Positions 44,992 to 52,865 of a DNA stretch of 64,000 nt are shown piece after piece (within the stretch, counting starts at the first letter, position 1; the number at the start of each line of letters is the position of its first letter). The position numbers and the translations under genes were made by a program. The stretch spans positions 81,982 through 145,981 of the forward strand of contig JADJYJ010000020.1 of assembly GCA_016719785.1 (NCBI GenBank), read 5' to 3'. Source of the DNA: Candidatus Amarolinea dominans. Lineage in GTDB: Bacteria > Chloroflexota > Anaerolineae > SSC4 > Amarolineaceae. The notes beneath the pieces are model-generated. The model was not told the DNA's origin. It did no database searches and saw nothing but the letters and a program-made list of their open reading frames with translations.

Positions 44992-46119
44992 ATGGTAGAT
45001 CTTGTTGAAGATCAGCTCGAGAACGCCGATGGTTCGACACGGGCGGTGCTCGTGAATCCTTCCGGCGGCTATCCGGTGGACGCTCTCCAGCAGCAGTTTG
45101 AGCACAGCCTGGCGGTGATCATCGGGATCAACGCGTACAAGTTCCCGCAGAAAGTGCGGATGCTGCACACCGCACGGCCTGACGCCGCACAACTCGCCGC
45201 CCTCCTGCAGGACGATCGCCGCGATCCGCTCGACCGCTACGAGATGGTACCGATGCCGCTGTATGACGAGCAGGCGACCGGCGACGCGCTGCGCACGCTG
45301 TTGGAGAAGACGCTCCCGGCTCGCGTGCGAGAGTGCGGCCCGAAGACGCGCGTGCTTTTCTATTTCGCCGGCCATGGGGACGCCGATGCCAGCACGCGCA
45401 AGAGCTTCCTCTTCCCGCAGGACGCCGACCCGGACGACGAAGGCACCCTCCTGCGGATGGACTTCGTCCAGCAGGCTCTGGCGGATCTCCCGTGCCAACA
45501 TGTTCTGATCATCCTCGATTGCTGCTCGGCCGGCGCCCTGCCCACCGCCACCGCGGAAGCCGTCCGCGGCCGCGGGGGGCGCCCCACGCGCGTCTACTGG
45601 GAATACCTCAACCGTTTTGTCGGCGCTCGGACCCGCCAGGTCATCACCTCGGCCGGCGCCAGGCAGCAGGCGGCGGACCGGTCCAGCTTTGGGCGCTATC
45701 AACTAGGGCAGCGCGAGGGCGATGACCAGGAGCATTCGCCCTTTGCCCAGGCGTTGTTCGAAGCCCTGGACCCGGATAACCACCCGAACACCTGGGGCCG
45801 GCCGCCCGGACGGGACGGCGTCGTGACGGCCACCGAGCTCTATCTCCACGTCGCCGAGGCGCTCGCTCAAGGGCGTGCCAGACAGACGCCGGGGATCTGG
45901 ACGCTGATCGGCAAGGGCCATGATCAGGGCGAATATATCTTTCTACTGCCGGGCGCGCAGGTGACGCTGGAGCCGGAGCCCGATCTCAGCGACCCGAAGA
46001 ACAACCCCTGGCCCGGCCTGCGTCCTTACCGGGCCGAGTATGACTACCTGTTTGCCGGCCGCGACCAGGAAATCGGCGAGCTGGCGCAGCGAGTTGCCTC
46101 ACACCCCTGGTCGCCGTGA
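44992..46119 (+). CDS. Caspase domain of the third caspase-STAND-WD40 giant (fragment 1)
   Basis: MVDLVEDQLENADGSTRAVL, start chosen for the GGGAGGGGG just upstream. C14 dyad: His128 in YFAGHGDAD and Cys178 in ILDCCSAGAL. The linker NNPWPGLRPYRAEYDYLFAG starts the STAND region. The frame ends at 46119 after ASHPWSP because of a 1-nt deletion near 46105; the next fragment continues as LVAVIGPSRVGKTS. Confidence 0.82.
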   Translation: MVDLVEDQLENADGSTRAVLVNPSGGYPVDALQQQFEHSLAVIIGINAYKFPQKVRMLHTARPDAAQLAALLQDDRRDPLDRYEMVPMPLYDEQATGDALRTLLEKTLPARVRECGPKTRVLFYFAGHGDADASTRKSFLFPQDADPDDEGTLLRMDFVQQALADLPCQHVLIILDCCSAGALPTATAEAVRGRGGRPTRVYWEYLNRFVGARTRQVITSAGARQQAADRSSFGRYQLGQREGDDQEHSPFAQALFEALDPDNHPNTWGRPPGRDGVVTATELYLHVAEALAQGRARQTPGIWTLIGKGHDQGEYIFLLPGAQVTLEPEPDLSDPKNNPWPGLRPYRAEYDYLFAGRDQEIGELAQRVASHPWSP

Positions 46120-47429
46120 TCGGCCCATCGCGCGTCGGCAAGACCAGCCTGGTGCAGGCCGGGCTGTTGCCGCGGCTGAAGCGCACGTCCGAGCGCCCGA
46201 CGACCGCCGGCGAGAAGCGTTGGCGCGTCCTGCCGCCATTTCCGCCGGGCCAGGACCCGCCGGTCGCTGCCGGCCAGGACGCGCTGGCGGCCCTGGACCG
46301 GTTCCTTGCCGCGCACCTGGCCGGCGCCGAGCCACAGGCAACCGCCGAAGCGCTGGGGCAGGCTGACGTCGGCCCGACCGCCCGGGCCGCAGCCTGGGCC
46401 CAGGCCCACCTGGGGCAGTGCCTGCTGCTGGCGATCGACGCCGATGCGCTGCTGTTCAGCCGGACTGAGCCGGAGGAACGGGTTCGTTTCTGGGCGCAGT
46501 TGGCCGCGGCGGCGCAACAGGACACGCTGCACCTCGTCCTCACAGTGCGCAGCGACCGCTGGTATGTCGGGGACGCGGCGGATGGTGACGCAAACGCGCC
46601 TGTGCTGCCATCGGCAGACTGTTACCCGCTTGCGTCCATGGAACGCGATGCGCTGCGCCAGGTGATCGAGCAGCCGGCCGCACAGCAGGGGTTTTCCTTC
46701 GCCCCTGCCGGAGCATTGGTGGATGGGTTGCTGGATGCAGTAGAACATCAACCCGCCGCGCTGCCCCTGCTCAACGAAACCCTGCTGCGGATGGTCCGGC
46801 AGTACATCGATCGGATGCAGCGGCGGCGCCTGCCGGATGACAATACGCTGACGGCGGAAGATAACCTGGCCCTGGGAGGCGTCAACGGCGTTGTCGCCGA
46901 CCTGGCGAACACGTATTACGAGGGCTTACCCGCCGATGACAGGCAGGCCATGCAGCACGTGCTGCTGCGGCTGGTGGATGTAAATGACAGCAACCAGATC
47001 GTGCTGCGCGACCCGGTGGAGCAGGCCGAGTTCCATTACGCCGACCCGCTCGCCACGGCCCGCGCCGCGGCGGTGATCGCCGGGCTGGCCGAACAGGGCC
47101 TGGTCGTGATCAGCGCCGACGCCGAGGGACCCCGCTGCGTGCAACTGGGACACAGCGCCCTGATCGACACGTGGTCGGAACTGCGCGGGTGGCTGGTGGA
47201 TAGCAGCCAACAGTGGGGCTTGCAGCGAGACTTGAGAGGCCAGGTCGGGCGCTGGTTGGCGGACAACAAGGAGAAGACCAAGCTGTGGCACGCCGATCCC
47301 AAGCTGCCGCAGGTGGAGGAGACGCTATGGCCGGCGGGCCGCAGGCGCGAAGGGCTGCAGGAACGTCTTCGTTGGGAGAAGCGTATTGTTCCCCGAAGAA
47401 AGAAGCGCCCGCGCCGGATGCCTGGGTAA
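46116..47429 (+). CDS. STAND NTPase domain of the third giant (fragment 2)
   Basis: VIGPSRVGKTSLVQAGLLPR is the P-loop. The Walker B equivalent (CLLLAIDADALLFS) is weaker than the VDQFEE of the relatives. HLVLTVRSDRW, PAALPLLNETLLRMVR and the helical arm with VQLGHSALIDTWSELRGWL follow as in the intact paralogue. It lacks the insertion seen in the other two between Walker A and the next strand. The frame is lost again by 1 nt near 47400. Confidence 0.78.
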   Translation: MIGPSRVGKTSLVQAGLLPRLKRTSERPTTAGEKRWRVLPPFPPGQDPPVAAGQDALAALDRFLAAHLAGAEPQATAEALGQADVGPTARAAAWAQAHLGQCLLLAIDADALLFSRTEPEERVRFWAQLAAAAQQDTLHLVLTVRSDRWYVGDAADGDANAPVLPSADCYPLASMERDALRQVIEQPAAQQGFSFAPAGALVDGLLDAVEHQPAALPLLNETLLRMVRQYIDRMQRRRLPDDNTLTAEDNLALGGVNGVVADLANTYYEGLPADDRQAMQHVLLRLVDVNDSNQIVLRDPVEQAEFHYADPLATARAAAVIAGLAEQGLVVISADAEGPRCVQLGHSALIDTWSELRGWLVDSSQQWGLQRDLRGQVGRWLADNKEKTKLWHADPKLPQVEETLWPAGRRREGLQERLRWEKRIVPRRKKRPRRMPG

Positions 47430-47760
47430 ACGGGGCCGAACTGGAGTTCGTGCGGGAGAGCGTGCGCGAGCGTTCCGGGTTTCGACAGAAGCTCTTTGGC
47501 GCTGTGACAGTGTTCGTTGTTGTCGTCTTCTTGTTAAGCGGGCTGGCCTTGTGGCAACGGGGGGTTGCCCTTGAGAATGAGAGGATCGCGCTGGCGAAAC
47601 AGGCTGTAGCTGAACGCGAGGCCCGCCGCGCCCTGGCTGAAAACCTGGCGGGGCAGAGCCAACTCCTGATACGTGCAGAAAATCGGCCCGGCGACCTGGC
47701 CCTCATCCTGGCCCGGGATGCCTGGCTGACCGATCACACCGTCAACGCCGACCGCGCCTG
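47400..47760 (+). pseudogene. Membrane segment and coiled coil of the third giant (fragment 3)
   Basis: In this frame: WVNGAELEFVRESVRERSGF, a transmembrane helix (LFGAVTVFVVVVFLLSGLAL), an Ala/Glu/Arg coiled coil and LLIRAENRPGDLALILARDA. This is colinear with the intact paralogue. Another 1-nt deletion near 47750 passes the coding frame to the WD40 fragment. The rest of this frame, open to 50527, is a shadow of the repeats. Confidence 0.7.
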
Positions 47761-50700
47761 CGCAACGCCCTGGGCAGTCCCCACTGGCGGCGGACCTTCC
47801 CGCCCACAAGCAGGCGCCACCAGGGGGCAGTCCACAGCGCTGTCTTCAGCCCCGATGGGCAGTGGATCGTCTCTGGGGGCGCGGATGGGACGATCCGCAC
47901 CTGGCGCGCCTCCGACCTGGAACCGCAGCAACTTCTGTTCGGCCATGACGGGTGGGTCAATTCGGTGGCGACCAGCCCGGATGGGGCGCAGATCCTCTCC
48001 GGCGGGGAGGACGGCACGGTGCGGGTGTGGGATGTGGCCAGCGGCCAGCAGACCGGCCGCCTGGAGGGCCATGCCGGGCCTGTCTATTCGGTGGCGACCA
48101 GCCCGGATGGGGCGCAGATCCTCTCCGGCGAGTCTGACGGCACGATGCGGGTGTGGGATGCGGCCAGCGGCCAGCAAACCGCACGCCTGGACGGCCATGC
48201 CGGGTGGGTCTGGTCGGTGGCGTATAGCCCGGATGGGACGCAGATCGTCTCCGGCGGGGATGACGGCACGGTGCGGGTGTGGGATGCGGCCAGCGGCCAG
48301 CAGACCGCACGCCTGGACGGCCATGCCGGGACTGTCTTGTCGGTGGCGACTAGCCCGGATGGGGCGCAGATCGTCTCCGGCGGGGAGGACGGCACGGTGC
48401 GGGTGTGGGATGCGACCAGCGGCCAGCAGACCGCCCGCCTGGACGGCCATGCCGGGAGGGTCAATTCGGTGGCGTATAGCCCGGATGGGGCGCAGATCGT
48501 CTCCGGCGGGTATGATGGCACGGTACGGGTGTGGGATCCGGCCAGCGGCCAGCAGACCAACCAACTCGAAGGCCATGCCGGGAGTGTCAGTTCGGTGGCG
48601 TACAGCCCGGATGGGGCGCAGATCGTCTCCGGCGGGTCTGACGGCACGGTGCGGGTGTGGGATGCGGCCAGCGGCCAGCAGACCGCCCGCCTGGAGGGCC
48701 ATGGCTGTGATGAACATGGTTTCTGTGGTGTCAGGTCGGTGGCGTATAGCCCGGATGGGGCGCAGATCGTCTCCGGCGGGTCTGACGGCACGGTGCGGGT
48801 GTGGGATGCGGCCAGCGGCCAGCAGACCGGCCACCTGGAGGGCCATGTCGGGTGGGTCTGGTCGGTGGCGACTAGCCCGGATGGGGCGCAGATCGTCTCC
48901 GGCGGGTATGATGGCACGGTGCGGGTGTGGGATGCGGCCAGCGGCCAGCAGACCGCCCGCCTTGAGGGCCCTGCCGGGAGTGTCAGGTCGGTGGCGTATA
49001 GCCCGGATGGGGCGCAGATCATCTCCGGCGGGGAGGATGGCACGGTGCGGGTGTGGGATGCGGCCAGCGGCCAGCAGACCGCCCGCCTGGAGGGCCATGC
49101 CGGGAGTGTCAATTCGGTGGCGTATAGCCCGGATGGCGCGCAGATCGTCTCCGGCGGGTCTGACGGCACGGTGCGGGTGTGGGATGCGGCCAGCGGCCAG
49201 CAGACCGGCCGCCTGGACGGCCATGCCGGGTGGGTCTTGTCGGTGGCGTATAGCCCGGATGGCGCGCAGATCGTCTCCGGCGGGTCTGACGGCACGGTGC
49301 GGGTGTGGGATGTGGCCAGCGGGCTGCAGACCGCCCGCCTGGAGGGCCATGCCGGGAGTGTCAATTCGGTGGCGACTAGCCCGGATGGCGCGCAGATCGT
49401 CTCCGGCGGGTCTGACCGCACGGTGCGGGTGTGGGATGCGGCCAGCGGCCAGCAGACCGCACGCCTTGAGGGCCCTGCCGGGACTGTCTTGTCGGTGGCG
49501 ACTAGCCCGGATGGGGCGCAGATCGTCTCCGGCGGGGAGGACGGCACGGTGCGGGTGTGGGATGCGGCCAGCGGCCAGCAGACCGCCCGCCTGGAGGGCC
49601 ATGCCGGGTGGGTCTTGTCGGTGGCGTACAGCCCGGATGGGACGCAGATCGTCTCCGGCGGGTATGACGGCACGGTGCGGGTGTGGGATGCGGCCAGCGG
49701 CCAGCAGACCGCCCGCCTGGAGGGCCATGACGGGAGGGTCTATTCGGTGGCGACTAGCCCGGATGGGGCGCAGATCGTCTCCGGCGGGTATGATGGCACG
49801 GTGCGGGTGTGGGATGCGGCCAGCGGCCAGCAGACCGCCCGCTTGGAGGGCCATGCTGGGTGGGTCAATTCGGTGGCGTACAGCCCGGATGGGGCGCAGA
49901 TCGTCTCCGGCGGGGAGGATGGCACGGTGCGGGTGTGGGATGCGGCCAGCGGCCAGCAGACCGCCCGCCTGGAGGGCCATGCCGGGAGTGTCTGGTCGGT
50001 GGCGACTAGCCCGGATGGGGCGCAGATCGTCTCTGGCGGGTATGACGGCACGGTGCGGGTGTGGGATGCGGCCAGCGGCCAGCAGACCGCCCGCCTGGAG
50101 GGCCATGCCGGGTGGGTCAATTCGGTGGCGCATAGCCCGGATGGGGCGCAGATCGTCTCCGGCGGGGAGGATGGCACGGTGTGGGTGTGGGATGCCGCCA
50201 GCGGCCAGCAGATCGCCCGCCTGGAGGGCCATGGCGAGCCTGTCAGGTCGGTGGCGACTAGCCCGGATGGGGCGCAGATCGTCTCCGGCGGGGAGGACGG
50301 CACGGTGCGGGTGTGGGATGCGGCCAGCGGCCAGCAGACCGCCCGCCTGGAGGGCCATGGCTGTGGATTTGGTGGTTGTGGGGTCTTGTCGGTGGCGTAC
50401 AGCCCGGATGGGGCGCAGATCCTCTCCGGCGGGCATGACGGCACGGTGCGGGTGTGGGTGTGGGATGCGCCGCAGCGTTTGCTGTTGCAGGCTGTGGCGC
50501 GCATTTCGCGACCGGCGCCGATCTTGACTGCCGCCGAACGCCGGCAGTTTGGCGTCGGCACGGAGGTGGAGCTGCCCGGCCAGGGCCGCCTAAAACCGCT
50601 CATGGACCAGGCCCAGGCGCTGGCGTTGGTCGAGCAAGGGAAGGCGCTGGCGCGCGCCGGGGATCTCCCGGCAGCGGTCGAGGATTTCCGAGAGGCGCTG

Positions 50701-51129
50701 CAGCTCGACCCGAAGCTGAGAATCAAACCCGAAGCGCTGGCGCAGCGCATTCTGGACAATCAAGAACAAGCGCTGCGCTTCGCCAATGCCAGCCTGGCCG
50801 CCGACCCGAACGCTGCCGCCAAAGACTGGAGAGACCTTTGCTGGCTCGGCGCCACCTGGAATCATGCCTCCCTGGTGCTGGACGCCTGCGAGACCGCGGT
50901 CAAGCTGGCGCCCGACGATGGCGATAACCGCGACAGTCGCGGCCTGGCGCGGGCGTTGTCGGGGGATGTGCAGGGGGCGATCGAGGATTTCGAATTCGCG
51001 CTGGCGCAGGCGAAGGCCAACCGCTGGTCACCCTATCAGATCGCCACGCGCACGGCGTGGATCAAGGCGCTGCGGGCCGGTCAGAACCCCTTCGACGCGG
51101 CGACGCTGGAGCGGCTGAGACCTGAGTGA
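47755..51129 (+). CDS. WD40 array (21 repeats) and TPR-like tail of the third giant (fragment 4)
   Basis: The frame is open from 47755; the first internal start codon is the GTG at 47965. It begins RLRNALGSPHWRR, then 21 WD40 units of 42 aa (SVATSPDGAQIVSGGEDGTV, RVWDAASGQQTARLEGHAG), most over 90% identical in protein and DNA. Cys-containing longer loops (GHGCDEHGFCGV after unit 7, GHGCGFGGCGV after unit 20) break the periodicity. After unit 21 comes the helical tail shared with the 30139 protein (LDACETAVKLAPDDGDNRD, AIEDFEFALAQAK, FDAATLERLRPE). 21 units could form three seven-bladed propellers. Confidence 0.85.
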   Translation, partial: RLRNALGSPHWRRTFPPTSRRHQGAVHSAVFSPDGQWIVSGGADGTIRTWRASDLEPQQLLFGHDGWVNSVATSPDGAQILSGGEDGTVRVWDVASGQQTGRLEGHAGPVYSVATSPDGAQILSGESDGTMRVWDAASGQQTARLDGHAGWVWSVAYSPDGTQIVSGGDDGTVRVWDAASGQQTARLDGHAGTVLSVATSPDGAQIVSGGEDGTVRVWDATSGQQTARLDGHAGRVNSVAYSPDGAQIVSGGYDGTVRVWDPASGQQTNQLEGHAGSVSSVAYSPDGAQIVSGGSDGTVRVWDAASGQQTARLEGHGCDEHGFCGVRSVAYSPDGAQIVSGGSDGTVRVWDAASGQQTGHLEGHVGWVWSVATSPDGAQIVSGGYDGTVRVWDAASGQQTARLEGPAGSVRSVAYSPDGAQIISGGEDGTVRVWDAASGQQTARLEGHAGSVNSVAYSPDGAQIVSGGSDGTVRVWDAASGQQTGRLDGHAGWVLSVAYSPDGAQIVSGGSDGTVRVWDVASGLQTARLEGHAGSVNSVATSPDGAQIVSGGSDRTVRVWDAASGQQTARLEGPAGTVLSVATSPDGAQIVSGGEDGTVRVWDAASGQQTARLEGHAGWVLSVAYSPDGTQIVSGGYDGTVRVWDAASGQQTARLEGHDGRVYSVATSPDGAQIVSGGYDGTVRVWDAASGQQTARLEGHAGWVNSVAYSPDGAQIVSGGEDGTVRVWDAASGQQTARLEGHAGSVWSVATSPDGAQIVSGGYDGTVRVWDAASGQQTARLEGHAGWVNSVAHSPDGAQIVSGGEDGTVWVWDAASGQQIARLEGHGEPVRSVATSPDGAQIVSGGEDGTVRVWDAASGQQTARLEGHGCGFGGCGVLSVAYSPDGAQILSGGHDGTVRVWVWDAPQRLLLQAVARISRPAPILTAAERRQFGVGTEVELPGQGRLKPLMDQAQALALVEQGKALARAGDLPAAVEDFREALQLDPKLRIKPEALAQRILDNQEQALRFANASLAADPNAAAKDWRDLCWLGATWNHASLVLDACETAVKLAPDDGDNRDSRGLARALSGDVQGAIEDFEFALAQAKANRWSPYQIATRTAWIKALRAGQNPFDAATLERLRPE

Positions 51130-51166
51130 GTGCACCGCTCATCCTGCTAAATATGGAGGCTCACCC

Positions 51167-51298
51167 ATGACCATCACCACCTACCGCAACTTCGACCTCC
51201 TCATCACCCGCGCGGGCGCGCGCTACCGTGCCTTTGTGGTGGACGCGCCCGCGGGCGAGGCCAGCGTCGTCTTCGGCCTGCCGAGAGTGAACCCATGA
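51167..51298 (+). pseudogene. N-terminal remnant of a CHAT-type effector, copy 4
   Basis: MTITTYRNFDLLITRAGARY then RAFVVDAPAGEASVVFGLPR, and a TGA after 43 codons. Strong GGAGG upstream. The last codons overlap the next small frame by ATGA. Confidence 0.6.
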
Positions 51299-51465
51299 CC
51301 ACCACTGCCAAGCCTATCATCTTCCTCGCCTTCGCCAACGACCGCAACGACCGGGCGCGCTACCTGCGCAACCTGGCGGAGGAGGCGCGGCAGGTGCAGC
51401 GGGCGCTGGTTGCGGCGGAGGGGCGCGGCCACTGCGAGCTGGTGCTGCGCCCACGCTGGCCCTGA
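51295..51465 (+). pseudogene. N-terminal fragment of another effector-like protein
   Basis: MTTTAKPIIFLAFANDRNDR then ARYLRNLAEEARQVQRAL ... CELVLRPRWP: this matches the first 50 residues of CHAT-like/STAND-associated proteins that open with KPVVFLAFAN(D/E) and RYLRxLxxE. It ends at a TGA after 56 codons, before any catalytic motif. Its start overlaps the previous remnant (ATGA). Confidence 0.5.
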
Positions 51466-51481
51466 ACAGGGGTTCTGAGTT

Positions 51482-51509
51482 TAGACAAATGATATTGCAT
51501 GCATAGAAT
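51482..51509 (+). promoter_or_regulatory. Candidate promoter upstream of the 51.5-57.8 kb run
   Basis: TAGACA (51482-51487), 16 nt, TAGAAT (51504-51509), in a short AT-rich island 35 nt before the ATG at 51544. It contains the small dyad TGCATGCA. It would transcribe the chimera and the TIM-barrel/clostripain/CHAT genes. Confidence 0.45.
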
Positions 51510-51543
51510 ATGACGATAGACGACACTAAGAGCACATGAGACC

Positions 51544-51831
51544 ATGACGATGTCGAACAAGACTATCGGGCCGGCGGGCGCTCGCCTGCTCACGACGTTG
51601 GCAGAGCGCGACCGGCCCATCTTCTCGGTGGCCGAAGCCCAGGCTGTGATCGGCGGCGACTATGGCGCAGTGGTGCAAACGCTGCGCCGGTTGGGTTGTG
51701 CGTTTGACGGCTGGCCGCTATGCCATGATGCCGCTCTCCTCTCCCTGATGCTGGGCGGCAAACTAACACAGACCATCGAAGCTGTGCAGAGCATCCCGGT
51801 GTTTGTGCGCAAGTTCAGTTGGGATCAGTAG
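51544..51831 (+). CDS. Chimera: AbiEi-like winged helix joined to a TIM-barrel protein tail
   Basis: Residues 1-60 (GARLLTTLAERDRPIFSVAE, AQAVIGGDYGAVVQTLRRLG) resemble the N-terminal winged helix of AbiEi-type antitoxins. Residues 66-95 (SLMLGGKLTQTIEAVQSIPV, FVRKFSWDQ) repeat the C terminus of the 20174 protein with one substitution, and the DNA is nearly identical including the stop codon. This is a recombination product rather than an evolved protein. It may still bind DNA. Confidence 0.6.
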   Translation: MTMSNKTIGPAGARLLTTLAERDRPIFSVAEAQAVIGGDYGAVVQTLRRLGCAFDGWPLCHDAALLSLMLGGKLTQTIEAVQSIPVFVRKFSWDQ

Positions 51832-51843
51832 ACGGAGGAACAT

Positions 51844-52140
51844 ATGACCAGTAAACTCGGCTTTTACCTGCACTCGTCGCAGGACAACCACGGCCTGTGG
51901 GGCCTCTTCGAGCGCATCAAGCCGCCGGTGATCCTGATCCACCTGGAGGCCAAGAACGACGACCTGCTGCGCCAGATGCGCGAGTGGCGCTCGCCGGACA
52001 CCTTCGTGGTGGGTCGGCTGGGGATGGACCGCGATGAGCAGCGGCGCTACCTGGACGACCGGATCCGGTCGCCGCGGCCAGCGGTTGGCGGACAAGATCT
52101 TCAACCAGGACCGCAGCTTCCTGCTCAAACGCTATCCTGA
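51844..52140 (+). CDS. Glycosidase-like TIM-barrel protein 2, N-terminal fragment
   Basis: MTSKLGFYLHSSQDNHGLWG, preceded by GGAGGAACAT. The first beta-strands and helices of a TIM-barrel (VILIHLEAKNDDLLRQMREW, TFVVGRLGMDRDEQRRYLDD). The frame is lost near 52066 by a +1 shift and continues in the next fragment. No signal peptide. Confidence 0.6.
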   Translation: MTSKLGFYLHSSQDNHGLWGLFERIKPPVILIHLEAKNDDLLRQMREWRSPDTFVVGRLGMDRDEQRRYLDDRIRSPRPAVGGQDLQPGPQLPAQTLS

Positions 52141-52849
52141 CCAGCCGGGCGGCCGGCTGCTGGTGGACGCCTGGATGAGCCTCAACGAGCCGATCGAAGG
52201 TCCATCGTGGGAGGGGGCAGCGCAGCAGGATGACGCGTGGCATCGTACGAACCGGGAGCAGCACCGCCGCTACGATCTGTTGCAGGTGGCCTTTCGCCGC
52301 CGGTTGCGCGATTACATCTCCGACGTCGAGGCTGTGGCCTTCAACTTCGGCGCGGGCAACTTCAAGCAGGCGCAGCAGTATATCCAGTTGTATCCCGAAA
52401 CGCTGGGGGAATACACTTATCTCGGCTTCCACGAGTACGGCTGGCCGGCCATGGCCAAGCACCTGACCCAGCGACCGGTCAAAACGGACGCCGGCCTCTT
52501 TCCGGCCATCATGCAGGGGCTGCGCGCCGACCCCAAGTACGGCAATCGGCACCAGGCCATCATTACTGAGGCTGGCCTGGCGCGGGCGCATCTGCATGCG
52601 GGCAGCACGGCGGGCGACGTTGGCTGGCTGAACACGGTCGAGACGGTGAGTCAGGAGGAGTACTGGAAGTCGCTGCACTGGTACAACGACCTGCTGCGCC
52701 AGCATGAGGCATACGTGCTGGGCGCCTGCCTCTACCAGGTGGGGTGGATGGACGACTGGAAGTCGTTCCGCCTGACCGGCGACGACAACCAGGGCCGGCC
52801 GATCGAGATCATGAATTGGATCGCAGATCCATCACAGGCGCCGAAATGA
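52034..52849 (+). CDS. Glycosidase-like TIM-barrel protein 2, C-terminal fragment
   Basis: Real sequence begins near 52066 (RLADKIFNQDRSFLLKRYPD). LVDAWMSLNEPIEG places a Glu at the position of the clan-A acid/base (N-E-P); AIITEAGLARAHLH offers the second Glu. It ends with a Trp-rich strand (VGWMDDWKSFRLTGDDNQGR). The full protein (51844-52849) would be about 335 aa and cytosolic. 16 bp separate it from the next gene. Confidence 0.65.
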   Translation: MSSGATWTTGSGRRGQRLADKIFNQDRSFLLKRYPDQPGGRLLVDAWMSLNEPIEGPSWEGAAQQDDAWHRTNREQHRRYDLLQVAFRRRLRDYISDVEAVAFNFGAGNFKQAQQYIQLYPETLGEYTYLGFHEYGWPAMAKHLTQRPVKTDAGLFPAIMQGLRADPKYGNRHQAIITEAGLARAHLHAGSTAGDVGWLNTVETVSQEEYWKSLHWYNDLLRQHEAYVLGACLYQVGWMDDWKSFRLTGDDNQGRPIEIMNWIADPSQAPK

Positions 52850-52865
52850 ACGGAGGGTCAATCTG

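Noticed and set aside
47734..50436. 900-codon minus-strand repeat frame
   Set aside because: Antisense of the WD40 array; its repetition merely mirrors the 126-bp DNA repeat.
47965..50470. Possible CRISPR or satellite array because of regular 126-bp repeats
   Set aside because: The period equals one 42-residue WD40 unit, with no unique spacers; it is protein-coding.
47213..50527. 1104-codon plus-strand frame with CGCGMRPAASRPPAWRAM-type repeats
   Set aside because: Only 47400-47755 is real coding in this frame; the rest is the WD40 array read out of frame.
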